Source of the DNA: Ruminococcus sp. CAG:488
Lineage (GTDB): Bacteria; Bacillota; Clostridia; Oscillospirales; Acutalibacteraceae
Assembly: GCA_000434055.1 (NCBI GenBank)
Contig: HF999649.1
Location: 22,258-51,161, forward strand
Length of the DNA: 28,904 bases
Reading direction: 5' to 3'
Notes under the pieces: model-generated
Seen by the model: only the letters and a program-made list of their open reading frames with translations
Told to the model about the DNA's origin: nothing
Database searches by the model: none
Position numbers and translations under genes: made by a program
Shown here: positions 1 to 6,524 of the stretch, piece by piece
Layout: every line of letters starts with the position of its first letter
How positions within the stretch are numbered: position 1 is the first letter of the stretch

Positions 1-1231
1 GGAAAGAGTTGAAAACCCATTCCACCGTTGTTTTGTCTTTTTCCATCCACTTGATAACCTCTCTTGCAAGCGGATCGTCGGGTCTTTCGTTTTCCTTAAA
101 GGTGTTGAACGGAGAAATAAAATCAAGTTTGTTTACCGCATAATACTTGCCGGTTTCACTTGAAAACAGCCACTCAAGAAATTCAACGGAAGCCTTTTGC
201 TTTTGTTCTGATACATTCTTGTTAATTGCAAGATAATTTTCCGTACCGATACAAAGCCCCTGTTTTTCTTCGCCGTCGATTCCGATATAAATCGGCAGAT
301 ACTTAATATCGTCCGCCTTGACCGTATTTCCTTTGACCTTTGAAATCTGCTCCCACGCCCAGTTGCCGTTCTGAACCATTGCCGCCTTGCCGAGCGCAAA
401 TTCGGACATTGAATCTTCAACCGATTTGCCCGAAAGAAGTCCCTTCTCTGTTGTGGAATTGTTAATATAAAGGTCAAAAACGTTCCTGAAATTATCCGCA
501 TATTTAAAATCAATCGTTTTTGCATTATAAGCTGTCGATATTGTCGATTCGTCACTTATGTCTTTCATTTCATAATAAATCGGCATATTCAAAAGATGAG
601 TAGTCCAGCGCCATTGCTCTCCGCCCGACATCGAGGTTGAAGCAAAAACGCCGTCGATGCCAAGCTCCTGCTTATGCTTTGTCATATCCTCGACAACCTC
701 CTTGAGAAGCTTAAAGCTTGTGATTTCCTCCGCCTTTGAAATGCTCACGGCTTTATCTTTAAGAGCAAAGTATTTTTCCATGATAGCGTTGTTATAGATG
801 ATTCCGTATCCCTCGACAACATAAGGGATTCCGAAAACTCCGCCGCTGTTTTTGATGGCAAGGTCTTTATCCGAGAGATAGTCATATAGCTTTGTGTCAC
901 TCAAATCCTTACAGTATTTTGCCCAGGACTGATATCCGACCGGGCCGTTTATCTGGAAAATCGTCGGAGCGTCCGACTTTGCGATCTCCGATTTAAGCGT
1001 TGTCTCATAGGTGTTGCTGGCGGCGGTGACGACCTTGACCTTGACGCCCTTTTCAGCCTCATATTTTTGAGCTATTTCCTTGTAGATATCCGCAATTTCC
1101 GGCTTGAAATTGAGAAAATAAACCGTGTTGTCCGCCTTTGCGCTGTTCATGTCCGTTTCATTCTTTTTGCCGCACGCCGAAACGGTAAACAGAAGCACGG
1201 CGGCAGTTAAACAGGCAATGATTTTCTTCAT
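1..1231 (-). CDS. ABC transporter sugar-binding lipoprotein (partial, C-terminus beyond window)
   Basis: Extracellular solute-binding protein of family 1, the membrane-tethered receptor that hands a sugar or oligosaccharide to an ABC permease. Reading from an ATG at 1231, 410 codons are open to the window edge with no stop, so the C-terminus is missing. The N-terminus is a lipoprotein signal: KKI, a hydrophobic stretch, then lipobox VSAC with the lipidated cysteine at residue 20. Later family features are visible: a VYFLNFKPE strand, a DAPTIFQING segment, a GGVFGIPYVVEGYGIIYN hinge strand, a GGEQWRW segment and LGKAAMVQNGNW near residues 290-300. A strong AGGAGG lies just upstream of the ATG. 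The permease and ATPase genes would lie beyond position 1. The ligand cannot be told from sequence alone. The gene is divergent from the Dabb gene, with a 15-bp palindrome between promoter region and start. Confidence 0.88.
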   Translation of the reverse strand, partial: MKKIIACLTAAVLLFTVSACGKKNETDMNSAKADNTVYFLNFKPEIADIYKEIAQKYEAEKGVKVKVVTAASNTYETTLKSEIAKSDAPTIFQINGPVGYQSWAKYCKDLSDTKLYDYLSDKDLAIKNSGGVFGIPYVVEGYGIIYNNAIMEKYFALKDKAVSISKAEEITSFKLLKEVVEDMTKHKQELGIDGVFASTSMSGGEQWRWTTHLLNMPIYYEMKDISDESTISTAYNAKTIDFKYADNFRNVFDLYINNSTTEKGLLSGKSVEDSMSEFALGKAAMVQNGNWAWEQISKVKGNTVKADDIKYLPIYIGIDGEEKQGLCIGTENYLAINKNVSEQKQKASVEFLEWLFSSETGKYYAVNKLDFISPFNTFKENERPDDPLAREVIKWMEKDKTTVEWVFNSF

Positions 1232-1254
1232 CGTATTTTCCTCCTTTTTCTTTG

Positions 1255-1269
1255 GTAATCATTGATTAC
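1255..1269. promoter_or_regulatory. Candidate operator: GTAATCA-T-TGATTAC palindrome
   Basis: Perfect 7-bp inverted repeat with one central base, lying 24 to 38 bases upstream of the ATG of the sugar-binding lipoprotein and just upstream of its Shine-Dalgarno. An AT-rich minus-strand stretch (TTAAAA/TATAAA, about 1272-1287) that could serve as a -10 lies immediately upstream, so a bound repressor could block initiation or early elongation. The position is typical of a local sugar regulator site; no regulator gene is seen nearby. No catabolite-response (cre) match was seen here. Confidence 0.4.
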
Positions 1270-1327
1270 TCTTTTATAATTTTTAACACAAAGACGCGCC
1301 TTTATTCAAAAATAACACGGTAGATTG

Positions 1328-1355
1328 TTGACTATTTTTAAATGTTTGATATAAT
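1328..1355 (+). promoter_or_regulatory. Sigma-A-type promoter of the Dabb gene
   Basis: TTGACT (1328-1333) and TATAAT (1350-1355) are separated by 16 bases. The gene's GGGAGG ribosome site (1371-1376) and ATG (1385) follow closely, giving a short leader. Confidence 0.75.
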
Positions 1356-1384
1356 TAAAATAAAAATAATGGGAGGTTTTACCT

Positions 1385-1672
1385 ATGGTTAAGCACATTG
1401 TTTTTTGGAATGTCAGAAATGACGATCAGAAGAAGCACAACATGGAAGAGATGAAGAAACGTCTGACTGCGCTTGTGGGCAAGGTTGACGGGCTTATCAG
1501 TGCCGAAGTCGGTTTCAATTTCAACGAAAAGGGTTATGATCTTGCTCTTTATTCGATCTTCAAGGACAAAGCTGCTCTTGACGGCTATCAGGTACATCCC
1601 GACCATCTCAAGGTCAAGGAATTTGTTCATTCTGTAATCACCGACAGAGCGGTCGTTGATTTTGAATTTTAA
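1385..1672 (+). CDS. Dabb (stress-responsive A/B barrel) domain protein
   Basis: A 95-residue protein filling one dimeric alpha/beta barrel (Dabb) domain. It starts with the characteristic MVKHIVFWNV strand, has a central KGYDLALYSIFKD strand, then YQVHPDHLKVKEF and a terminal strand ending VVDFEF, all in the order expected of the family. GGGAGG lies 8 bases before the ATG. Some Dabb proteins are plant or bacterial stress proteins or act on polyketide or aromatic substrates, but most small bacterial ones, like this, have no assigned reaction. It has its own consensus promoter and is divergent from the sugar-binding lipoprotein. Confidence is high for the domain and low for any function. Confidence 0.85.
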   Translation: MVKHIVFWNVRNDDQKKHNMEEMKKRLTALVGKVDGLISAEVGFNFNEKGYDLALYSIFKDKAALDGYQVHPDHLKVKEFVHSVITDRAVVDFEF

Positions 1673-1766
1673 GAGGCGACGGCTACAGATAGACATAGAC
1701 CTATATGTGCGGAAACATTACCGCAAAGTCGGCAATTGCTGAAATGGACAAAAGAAAGTGGATAAA

Positions 1767-2039
1767 ATGAAAACTTCAAAAAAGATTATTTCCGTAATTT
1801 TGTCGGTTATCGTTGCGATTTGCATTTTGGGCGGAATATTTTATTCCGTTGATAAGAAACGGATCGGCAGCAACAAAGAACCGATTTTTGCCGTTAGGGT
1901 TTTCACCCTCAAGGACGGCGGAACCAAGGAATATTACGGCTTGGGCTACAAAATAATAATTTACAACAAAATGGGCGAAAACGGCGAGATTGAAAAGGAT
2001 ACCCGAGAAATCGGCTCGTTTATGCTCAAATATGAATAA
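1767..2039 (+). CDS. Small membrane-anchored or secreted protein, unknown function
   Basis: A 90-residue protein with a lysine-rich N-terminus (MKTSKK), one hydrophobic segment at about residues 7-27 and an outside tail of about 60 residues. The tail contains KEPIFAV, a KDGGTKEYYGLGYKI segment and a charged C-terminus. I recognise the 'PIFA...DGG...YYGLGYK' pattern as recurring in small exported proteins of Clostridia, but no function is known to me. The ATG at 1767 is preferred over a GTG at 1758: it starts with a typical signal or anchor and AAGTGG lies at a usable distance. The ATG overlaps the stop (ATGA) of a 21-codon frame starting at 1705. No promoter of its own was found, so it may be co-transcribed with the Dabb gene. 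Confidence 0.6.
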   Translation: MKTSKKIISVILSVIVAICILGGIFYSVDKKRIGSNKEPIFAVRVFTLKDGGTKEYYGLGYKIIIYNKMGENGEIEKDTREIGSFMLKYE

Positions 2040-2394
2040 AAAACGACCTGAACGAAAGCTTTATCTGACGCTAAGGTTTAAAAAATATTTTTAGCTGTCG
2101 TATAAGGCTTACGAATAAATGCAAAATTGAACAATCTGTTTTGATGTTTCAGACTCGTTAACTCACTAAATCAGCCTCCCCTTATTGAGTAAGGGGAGGG
2201 GGACCGCTTGCGGTGGAAGGGATAAGACTTTAAAGTCTTTCTTTATCCCCTCCGTCGCTCATGCGACACCTCCCCTTAAATCATTTAAGGGGAGGCTTGA
2301 CACTAAAAAGTTAACGTTAAGTTCTACGTGTTCACATTGTCAATTGTTGCTTTATTTATGCCATATGCGGCAGCTTTCTATGAGGTGATATATT
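2040..2394. other. 355-base gene-free stretch upstream of hydF
   Basis: No credible coding region. The open frame at 2185-2388 is a by-product of the palindromic repeat and lacks a ribosome site. Positions 2171-2300 are a MITE-like element flanked by 7-bp direct repeats. Positions 2040-2163 are AT-rich with a weak hairpin (GACGCTAA near 2069, paired with TTAGC-T-GTC near 2092) that lacks a T-run. The hydF promoter must lie in or just after the repeat. No clean consensus is seen: TTGACA at 2297-2302, made by the repeat end plus flank, has no good -10 at the right spacing. Confidence 0.6.
2171..2300. mobile_element. MITE-like palindromic element, 130 bp, with 7-bp flanking direct repeats
   Basis: The ends are inverted copies: TCAGCCTCCCCTTA on the left and the complement of TAAGGGGAGGCTTGA on the right, one base different in length. 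The flanks carry a perfect 7-bp direct repeat, CACTAAA at 2164-2170 and 2301-2307, as expected of a target-site duplication. Inside is a series of hairpins: CCTCCCCTTA/TAAGGGGAGG (2175-2199), ACCGC/GCGGT (2203-2214), GGGATAA/TTATCCC enclosing an AAGACTTTAAAGTCTT palindrome (2219-2249), GTCGC/GCGAC (2254-2267) and CCTCCCCTTAAA/TTTAAGGGGAGG (2269-2295). It encodes no protein, so any movement would need a transposase supplied from elsewhere. A related element sits at 24129-24355. Confidence 0.7.
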
Positions 2395-3579
2395 ATGGGA
2401 CTTAATGACACTGTTTCGGCGGAGAGGGTGCACATCAGCTTCTTCGGCATGAGAAACGCAGGTAAATCAAGCCTTGTCAATGCGGTTACGGGGCAGGAGC
2501 TTGCCGTCGTTTCCGATGTAAAGGGCACAACGACCGACCCCGTTCGCAAGGCGATGGAAATTCTTCCGCTCGGACCCGTTGTGATAATCGACACACCGGG
2601 CATCGACGATGAGGGTGAACTGGGCGAAAAGCGAGTTCAAAAGGCAAGGCAGGTGCTTACAAAGACAGATATTGCCGTTTTGGTTGTCGATTCAACTAAG
2701 GGTCTCGGCAAATTCGACAACATGATGATAGACTTCTTCAAGGACAAGAAAATTCCGTTTGTTATCGCTTACAATAAATCGGATTTACTTGAAAATGTGC
2801 CGGATGCGGCAAAAAATGAGATTTATGTCAGCGCAAAGAACGACAAAAACGTTTATGAATTAAAAGAGAAAATCGCTTCATTCTGCAAGATGAAGCAGGT
2901 CGGCAAGGACATTGTTGCCGACGTTCTCGAAAAGGGCGACACGGTTATTCTCGTTATCCCGATTGACGAGTCCGCACCCAAGGGCAGAGTCATTCTTCCT
3001 CAGCAGCAGGTGCTCAGAGAGCTTCTTGACAACAATTGTACGGCAGTCTGCTGTCAGGTGACGGAGCTTGACGCTACTATTAAAAATCTCGTCAAAAGGC
3101 CGAAGCTCGTTATCACAGATTCGCAGGCTTTTGAACAGGTTTCCGCAATCGTTCCGGAGGATATCGGACTTACCTCGTTCTCGATCCTTTTCGCACGCTA
3201 TAAAGGCGATTTGAAGCAGCTCATTGACGGTGCAAGACAGCTCAAAAAGCTGGAGGACGGCGACACGGTTCTTATTTCCGAAGGATGTACGCACCACAGG
3301 CAGTGCAACGATATCGGCACGGTCAAGCTTCCGAACTGGATTCGGAAATACTCCGGCAAAGAGCTCAATTTTGAATTCACCTCCGGCACCGAATTCCCCG
3401 ACGATCTGAGCAAATATGCCCTCGTCGTTCACTGCGGCGGCTGTATGCTCAACGAAACGGAGATGAAATACAGAATCGCTCATGCCGTTCAAGAGGGCGT
3501 CAAGATAGTCAATTACGGCGTCGCAATCGCCCAGATGAACGGAATCCTTGACAGAAGCATTGCTCCTCTGAATTTTTAA
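2395..3579 (+). CDS. hydF: [FeFe]-hydrogenase H-cluster maturation GTPase HydF
   Basis: HydF is the scaffold on which the di-iron subcluster of the hydrogenase H-cluster is assembled by HydE and HydG before delivery to HydA. The 394-residue protein has the expected layout. The N-terminal Ras-like GTPase domain has P-loop GMRNAGKSS at residues 18-26, a GTTTDPV switch, DTPG and NKSD. A dimerisation domain follows. The C-terminal iron-sulfur domain has the family motif C298-T-H300, 45 residues, then H346-C347-GG-C350. GAGGTG stands before the ATG. HydE, HydG and the hydrogenase are not in the window, so hydF is unlinked here. The gene ends at a bidirectional terminator shared with yajC. Its presence implies H2 metabolism in an anaerobe. 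Confidence 0.96.
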   Translation: MGLNDTVSAERVHISFFGMRNAGKSSLVNAVTGQELAVVSDVKGTTTDPVRKAMEILPLGPVVIIDTPGIDDEGELGEKRVQKARQVLTKTDIAVLVVDSTKGLGKFDNMMIDFFKDKKIPFVIAYNKSDLLENVPDAAKNEIYVSAKNDKNVYELKEKIASFCKMKQVGKDIVADVLEKGDTVILVIPIDESAPKGRVILPQQQVLRELLDNNCTAVCCQVTELDATIKNLVKRPKLVITDSQAFEQVSAIVPEDIGLTSFSILFARYKGDLKQLIDGARQLKKLEDGDTVLISEGCTHHRQCNDIGTVKLPNWIRKYSGKELNFEFTSGTEFPDDLSKYALVVHCGGCMLNETEMKYRIAHAVQEGVKIVNYGVAIAQMNGILDRSIAPLNF

Positions 3580-3597
3580 TTATCTTCATACCATCAA

Positions 3598-3629
3598 AAA
3601 AATCCCGACTCCTTAGAGTCGGGATTTTT
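3598..3629. terminator. Bidirectional intrinsic terminator between hydF and yajC
   Basis: Perfect 14-bp stem AAAAATCCCGACTC / GAGTCGGGATTTTT with a CTTA loop at 3612-3615. The A-run on the left arm and T-run on the right arm allow it to act in both directions, which fits the convergent hydF (+) and yajC (-) genes. Confidence 0.92.
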
Positions 3630-3649
3630 GAGATAAAGTTTAAATTCGA

Positions 3650-4072
3650 TTAGAATTTCTCTTCTTTATTCTTTTTCTTCGGGGTCTTGCCCTTAGCTTC
3701 CATACGGGCTGCCTTTTCCTTCTCGGCTGCCTCCTTGGCTGCTGCACGCTCTGCCGCAAGCTTCTCGTTAGCCGTGTTGTTCTGGCTGATAGCCCAGCGT
3801 GTGATCTTCATACGGTTTCTGTCTGCGCCTGTCTCAATGATGAGAGAATCGTCCTTAACCGTAACGATCTTGCCTACGATACCGCCGATCGTAGTAATCT
3901 CGTCGCCGATCTGAAGGTTGTCACGCATTGCCTGCTCTTCCTTCTGCTTTTTCTTCTGAGGTCTGATCATAAGAAAATACATAACGGCGAAAACAGCTAC
4001 CATCATGAGAATCATTGTCCAGCTGCTGCCTTTTCCGGTTGCCTGAGCTGCTAATAAAGTTAAATAGTTCAT
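3650..4072 (-). CDS. yajC: Preprotein translocase subunit YajC
   Basis: YajC is the small single-span partner of the SecDF-YidC complex at the Sec translocon. The 140-residue protein has a short N-terminus and one membrane segment at about residues 17-37, followed directly by the diagnostic MIRPQKKKQKE. A conserved small beta domain follows (QIGDEITTIGGIVGKIV, then DDSLIIETG). The tail is unusually long, rich in Ala, Lys and Glu (from about residue 103), and likely flexible. AGGAGG precedes the ATG. It is the last gene of the common queA-tgt-yajC order, but secD and secF, which often follow, are replaced by the terminator. It also has its own promoter in the tgt-yajC gap, so it can be expressed apart from tgt. 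Confidence 0.95.
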   Translation of the reverse strand: MNYLTLLAAQATGKGSSWTMILMMVAVFAVMYFLMIRPQKKKQKEEQAMRDNLQIGDEITTIGGIVGKIVTVKDDSLIIETGADRNRMKITRWAISQNNTANEKLAAERAAAKEAAEKEKAARMEAKGKTPKKKNKEEKF

Positions 4073-4094
4073 TGGTTATCCTCCTAATCTATAC

Positions 4095-4141
4095 ATAACG
4101 CTTGTATTATACATTAGAATGTAAGTTTTTGCAAGCGTTAT
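4095..4141 (-). promoter_or_regulatory. yajC promoter bracketed by a 10-bp inverted repeat
   Basis: On the minus strand, TTGCAA (4134-4129) and TATAAT (4111-4106) are 17 bases apart, about 35 bases before the yajC ATG. A perfect inverted repeat, ATAACGCTTG (4095-4104) and CAAGCGTTAT (4132-4141), brackets this core: one arm overlaps the -35 and the other begins right after the -10. The promoter is near consensus. The repeat suggests a dimeric regulator or a DNA loop, which is inference. Confidence 0.75.
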
Positions 4142-4168
4142 TTGTGTATATTCTGTTAATTTTAAAAA

Positions 4169-5305
4169 TTAAATTCTCGTATCGAGCAAATCAACGTATT
4201 TTTCTTTAAATTCCTCAAAGGTTCCGTTCTCCAAAGCGTCACGGATTTTCTCCGTCAGCGTATTATAGAAATAAAGATTGTGAGTAACGCAAAGGCGCAT
4301 CGCAAGCATTTCCTTAGCCTTGAAAAGATGTCTGATATAAGCCTTGGAATGTCTGCGGCAGGTCGGACAGTCACACTCGGGGTCAATCGGTGTATCGTCC
4401 TTCATATACTTGGCATTGTTGATATTGATTATTCCGTTCATTGTGAAAAGATGTCCGTGGCGTGCGTTTCTCGACGGCATAACACAGTCGAAAAGGTCAA
4501 CTCCCCTGCTGACAGCCTCAATGATGTTGCCGGGAGTGCCTACACCCATAAGATAACGGATCTTGTTTTTCGGCGCATACGGCTCAACGGCGGAAATGAT
4601 CCTGTACATATCCTCCTTCGGCTCGCCGACGGCAAGTCCGCCGATTGCATAGCCGTCAAGATCAAGCTCGGCAATTCTCTGCATATGCTCGATTCTCAGC
4701 TCGTCGTAAACGCAGCCCTGGTTGATGCCGAAAAGAAGCTGATTTTTATTTATAGTGTCGTGCAGGGAATTAAGTCTTTCCATCTCCTCCTTGCATCTTA
4801 CAAGCCATCTTGTAGTCCTTTCGCAGGACTTTTTGGCATATTCGTAGGTCGAGGGATTTTCAACGCACTCGTCAAAAGCCATTGCAATTGTTGAAGCGAG
4901 ATTCGACTGAATTCTCATGCTTTCTTCGGGTCCCATAAAAATACGTCTGCCGTCGATGTGGGAGGCAAAAGTTACGCCCTCCTCCTTGATCTGTCGGAGC
5001 TTTGCAAGCGAGAAAACCTGAAATCCGCCGCTGTCGGTCAGGATAGGACCGTCCCAGCCCGTGAACCGGTGAAGTCCGCCAAGCTCCTTAACAAGCTCAT
5101 CACCCGGGCGAACATGGAGATGATAGGTGTTGCAAAGCTGAACCTGGGCATGAATGTCCTTGAGGTCATATGCGTCAAGCGCACCCTTTATCGCTCCGCA
5201 GGTTGCGACATTCTGAAAGGCAGGCGTTTTGACCGTTCCGTGAACCGTTTTGAATTCACCGAGACGCGCCGCTCCGCACTGCTTTATAATTTTGAATTCT
5301 GCCAT
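4169..5305 (-). CDS. tgt: tRNA-guanine transglycosylase (queuine/preQ1)
   Basis: Tgt exchanges guanine-34 of tRNAs with GUN anticodons for preQ1, the committed step placing queuosine in the anticodon. The 378-residue protein is of family length. It has the TDSGGFQ loop with the general base D91, the GGLAVGE base-recognition loop at 222-228, and nucleophile D273 in LFDCVMPSRNARHG. The zinc site is C311, C313, C316 and H342. It lies 11 bases downstream of queA, which supplies the next step, so the two are surely co-transcribed. The other preQ1 synthesis genes (queC, queD, queE, queF) are not in the window, so the cell either makes preQ1 elsewhere or salvages it. Confidence 0.97.
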   Translation of the reverse strand: MAEFKIIKQCGAARLGEFKTVHGTVKTPAFQNVATCGAIKGALDAYDLKDIHAQVQLCNTYHLHVRPGDELVKELGGLHRFTGWDGPILTDSGGFQVFSLAKLRQIKEEGVTFASHIDGRRIFMGPEESMRIQSNLASTIAMAFDECVENPSTYEYAKKSCERTTRWLVRCKEEMERLNSLHDTINKNQLLFGINQGCVYDELRIEHMQRIAELDLDGYAIGGLAVGEPKEDMYRIISAVEPYAPKNKIRYLMGVGTPGNIIEAVSRGVDLFDCVMPSRNARHGHLFTMNGIININNAKYMKDDTPIDPECDCPTCRRHSKAYIRHLFKAKEMLAMRLCVTHNLYFYNTLTEKIRDALENGTFEEFKEKYVDLLDTRI

Positions 5306-5316
5306 TTTCCGTCTCC

Positions 5317-6342
5317 TTAAAGAATAGCCATTGCATCGCCGAACGAGAAAAATCTGTATTTTTCTTCAACGGCAATTTTATATGCGTTCATCGTGTGTTC
5401 ATAGCCGCAGAATGCGCTGACGAGCATGATTAGCGTGCTTTCGGGCAGGTGAAAGTTCGTGATAAGACCGTCAATGCACTTAAATTCATAGCCGGGGTAA
5501 ATAAAAATGCTTGTCCAATCGTCATATTCGCAAACCTTGCCCTTCGCCTGACATACGGATTCAAGTGTGCGGCAGCAGGTCGTGCCGACTGCGATGACCC
5601 TGCCTCCGTTCTTCTTCGTCTCGTTTATAATATCCGCCGTTTCGGCAGGAATCATATAGTGCTCGGAGTGCATTTTGTGCTCCTCGATGTTCTCAGTCTT
5701 AACGGGACGGAAAGTGCCAATGCCGACATGGAGCGTTACAAAGCCTATTTTTACACCCTTATCCTTGATTTTCCGCAAAAGCTCGGGTGTGAAATGCAAG
5801 CCCGCCGTCGGTGCGGCCGCCGAACCCAGTTCCTTGGAGTAGACAGTCTGGTAGCGTTCCTTGTTTTCAAGCTTTTCCTTTATATAATGGGGAAGCGGCA
5901 TTTCGCCGATTTTGTCAAGCACATTATAGAAATTGCCTTCATAAGAGAATTCGGCAATACGGTTGCCGTTTTCAAGGACTTCCTTTATCTCGGCTTTGAG
6001 TATGCCCTCTCCGAAAGTGAATTTTGCTCCCTCTTTCGCCTTCTTGCCGGGTCCTGCCATGACCTCCCATGTGTGAGCGTCATGCTGATTGAGCAGGAGA
6101 AATTCAACAACGGCACCCGTCTCCTCCTTAACGCCGTAAAGACGTGCAGGGAGAACCCTCGTATCATTGAGTATAAGGCAGTCACCCTCATGAAGAAGAT
6201 CGACTATATCGTAAAAATGAAGATGCTCGACCTCGCCCGTTTTTTTATCGAGATGCATAAGCCTTGAGCTGTCTCTCGGCTCAATCGGGTGCTGAGCTAT
6301 CAGCTCCTCGGGAAGATCGTAATAAAAATCACTTTTTTTCAT
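5317..6342 (-). CDS. queA: S-adenosylmethionine:tRNA ribosyltransferase-isomerase QueA
   Basis: QueA transfers and isomerises the ribosyl group of SAM onto preQ1-34 in tRNA, forming epoxyqueuosine. The 341-residue protein matches family length. It opens with FYYDLPEELIAQHP, then RDSSRLM, a LNDTRVLPARL strand, the AAPTAGLHFT signature, the LHVGIGTFRPV motif and a C-terminal TNFHLPESTLIMLVSAF. AGAGG stands 7 bases before the ATG. It heads the queA-tgt(-yajC) cluster. A minus-strand promoter with a weak -35 (TTAGAA at 6410-6405) and TATTAT (6387-6382), 17 bases apart, overlaps the plus-strand asd promoter region. No preQ1 riboswitch is seen in the short leader. Confidence 0.97.
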   Translation of the reverse strand: MKKSDFYYDLPEELIAQHPIEPRDSSRLMHLDKKTGEVEHLHFYDIVDLLHEGDCLILNDTRVLPARLYGVKEETGAVVEFLLLNQHDAHTWEVMAGPGKKAKEGAKFTFGEGILKAEIKEVLENGNRIAEFSYEGNFYNVLDKIGEMPLPHYIKEKLENKERYQTVYSKELGSAAAPTAGLHFTPELLRKIKDKGVKIGFVTLHVGIGTFRPVKTENIEEHKMHSEHYMIPAETADIINETKKNGGRVIAVGTTCCRTLESVCQAKGKVCEYDDWTSIFIYPGYEFKCIDGLITNFHLPESTLIMLVSAFCGYEHTMNAYKIAVEEKYRFFSFGDAMAIL

Positions 6343-6372
6343 CGTAAAACCTCTGTTTCGGCCATTTGGCTC

Positions 6373-6473
6373 TTGACTTGAATAATAAAAAATGGTATCA
6401 TCACTTCTAACGGTAACCGCAGATCAAACCGGCGGTTACAAAGTGTTGACAACTTATTATTATATTGCATAAT
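6373..6473 (+). promoter_or_regulatory. Two tandem promoters of asd with an inverted repeat between them
   Basis: Promoter 1: TTGACT (6373-6378), 17 bases, TATCAT (6396-6401). Promoter 2: TTGACA (6446-6451), 16 bases, CATAAT (6468-6473). Between them lies the inverted repeat GTAACCGC (6413-6420) / GCGGTTAC (6432-6439) with an 11-base loop. It overlaps the early transcript from promoter 1 and sits just upstream of the -35 of promoter 2. It could be an operator or an RNA stem. The leader is too short for a lysine riboswitch. Confidence 0.65.
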
Positions 6474-6524
6474 CGGTCGAATGGCAACACATTTTTAAAA
6501 ATTTATTTAAGAGGTGAATTTGTA

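Noticed and set aside
133..555. 140-codon minus-strand frame inside the first gene
   Set aside because: It is out of frame with the lipoprotein gene, whose own frame is open over 410 codons with a lipobox, family motifs and a ribosome site.
1696..1726. Hairpin TGCGG/CCGCA after the Dabb gene as terminator
   Set aside because: Only a 5-bp stem and no T-run.
2185..2388. 67-codon plus-strand frame in the repeat
   Set aside because: It is generated by the palindromic element and has no ribosome site.
5449..6267. 272-codon plus-strand frame over queA
   Set aside because: Antisense to a full-length QueA with all motifs. Long antisense frames recur here over most genes (also 4280-4894 over tgt, 20135-20797 and 20828-21469 over dnaE, 24610-25509 over murB) and reflect codon bias. 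They lack ribosome sites and recognisable domains.
6343..6420. preQ1 riboswitch before queA
   Set aside because: No compact H-type pseudoknot pattern is seen, and queA is a late gene not usually controlled this way.
6465..6524. 20-codon N-terminal extension of asd
   Set aside because: It would start at the -10 box of a strong promoter, and the family N-terminus and GAGGTGA both fit the ATG at 6525.
6402..6524. Lysine riboswitch before asd
   Set aside because: Only about 120 bases are available from the first promoter to the ATG and the fold expected of an L box is not visible.
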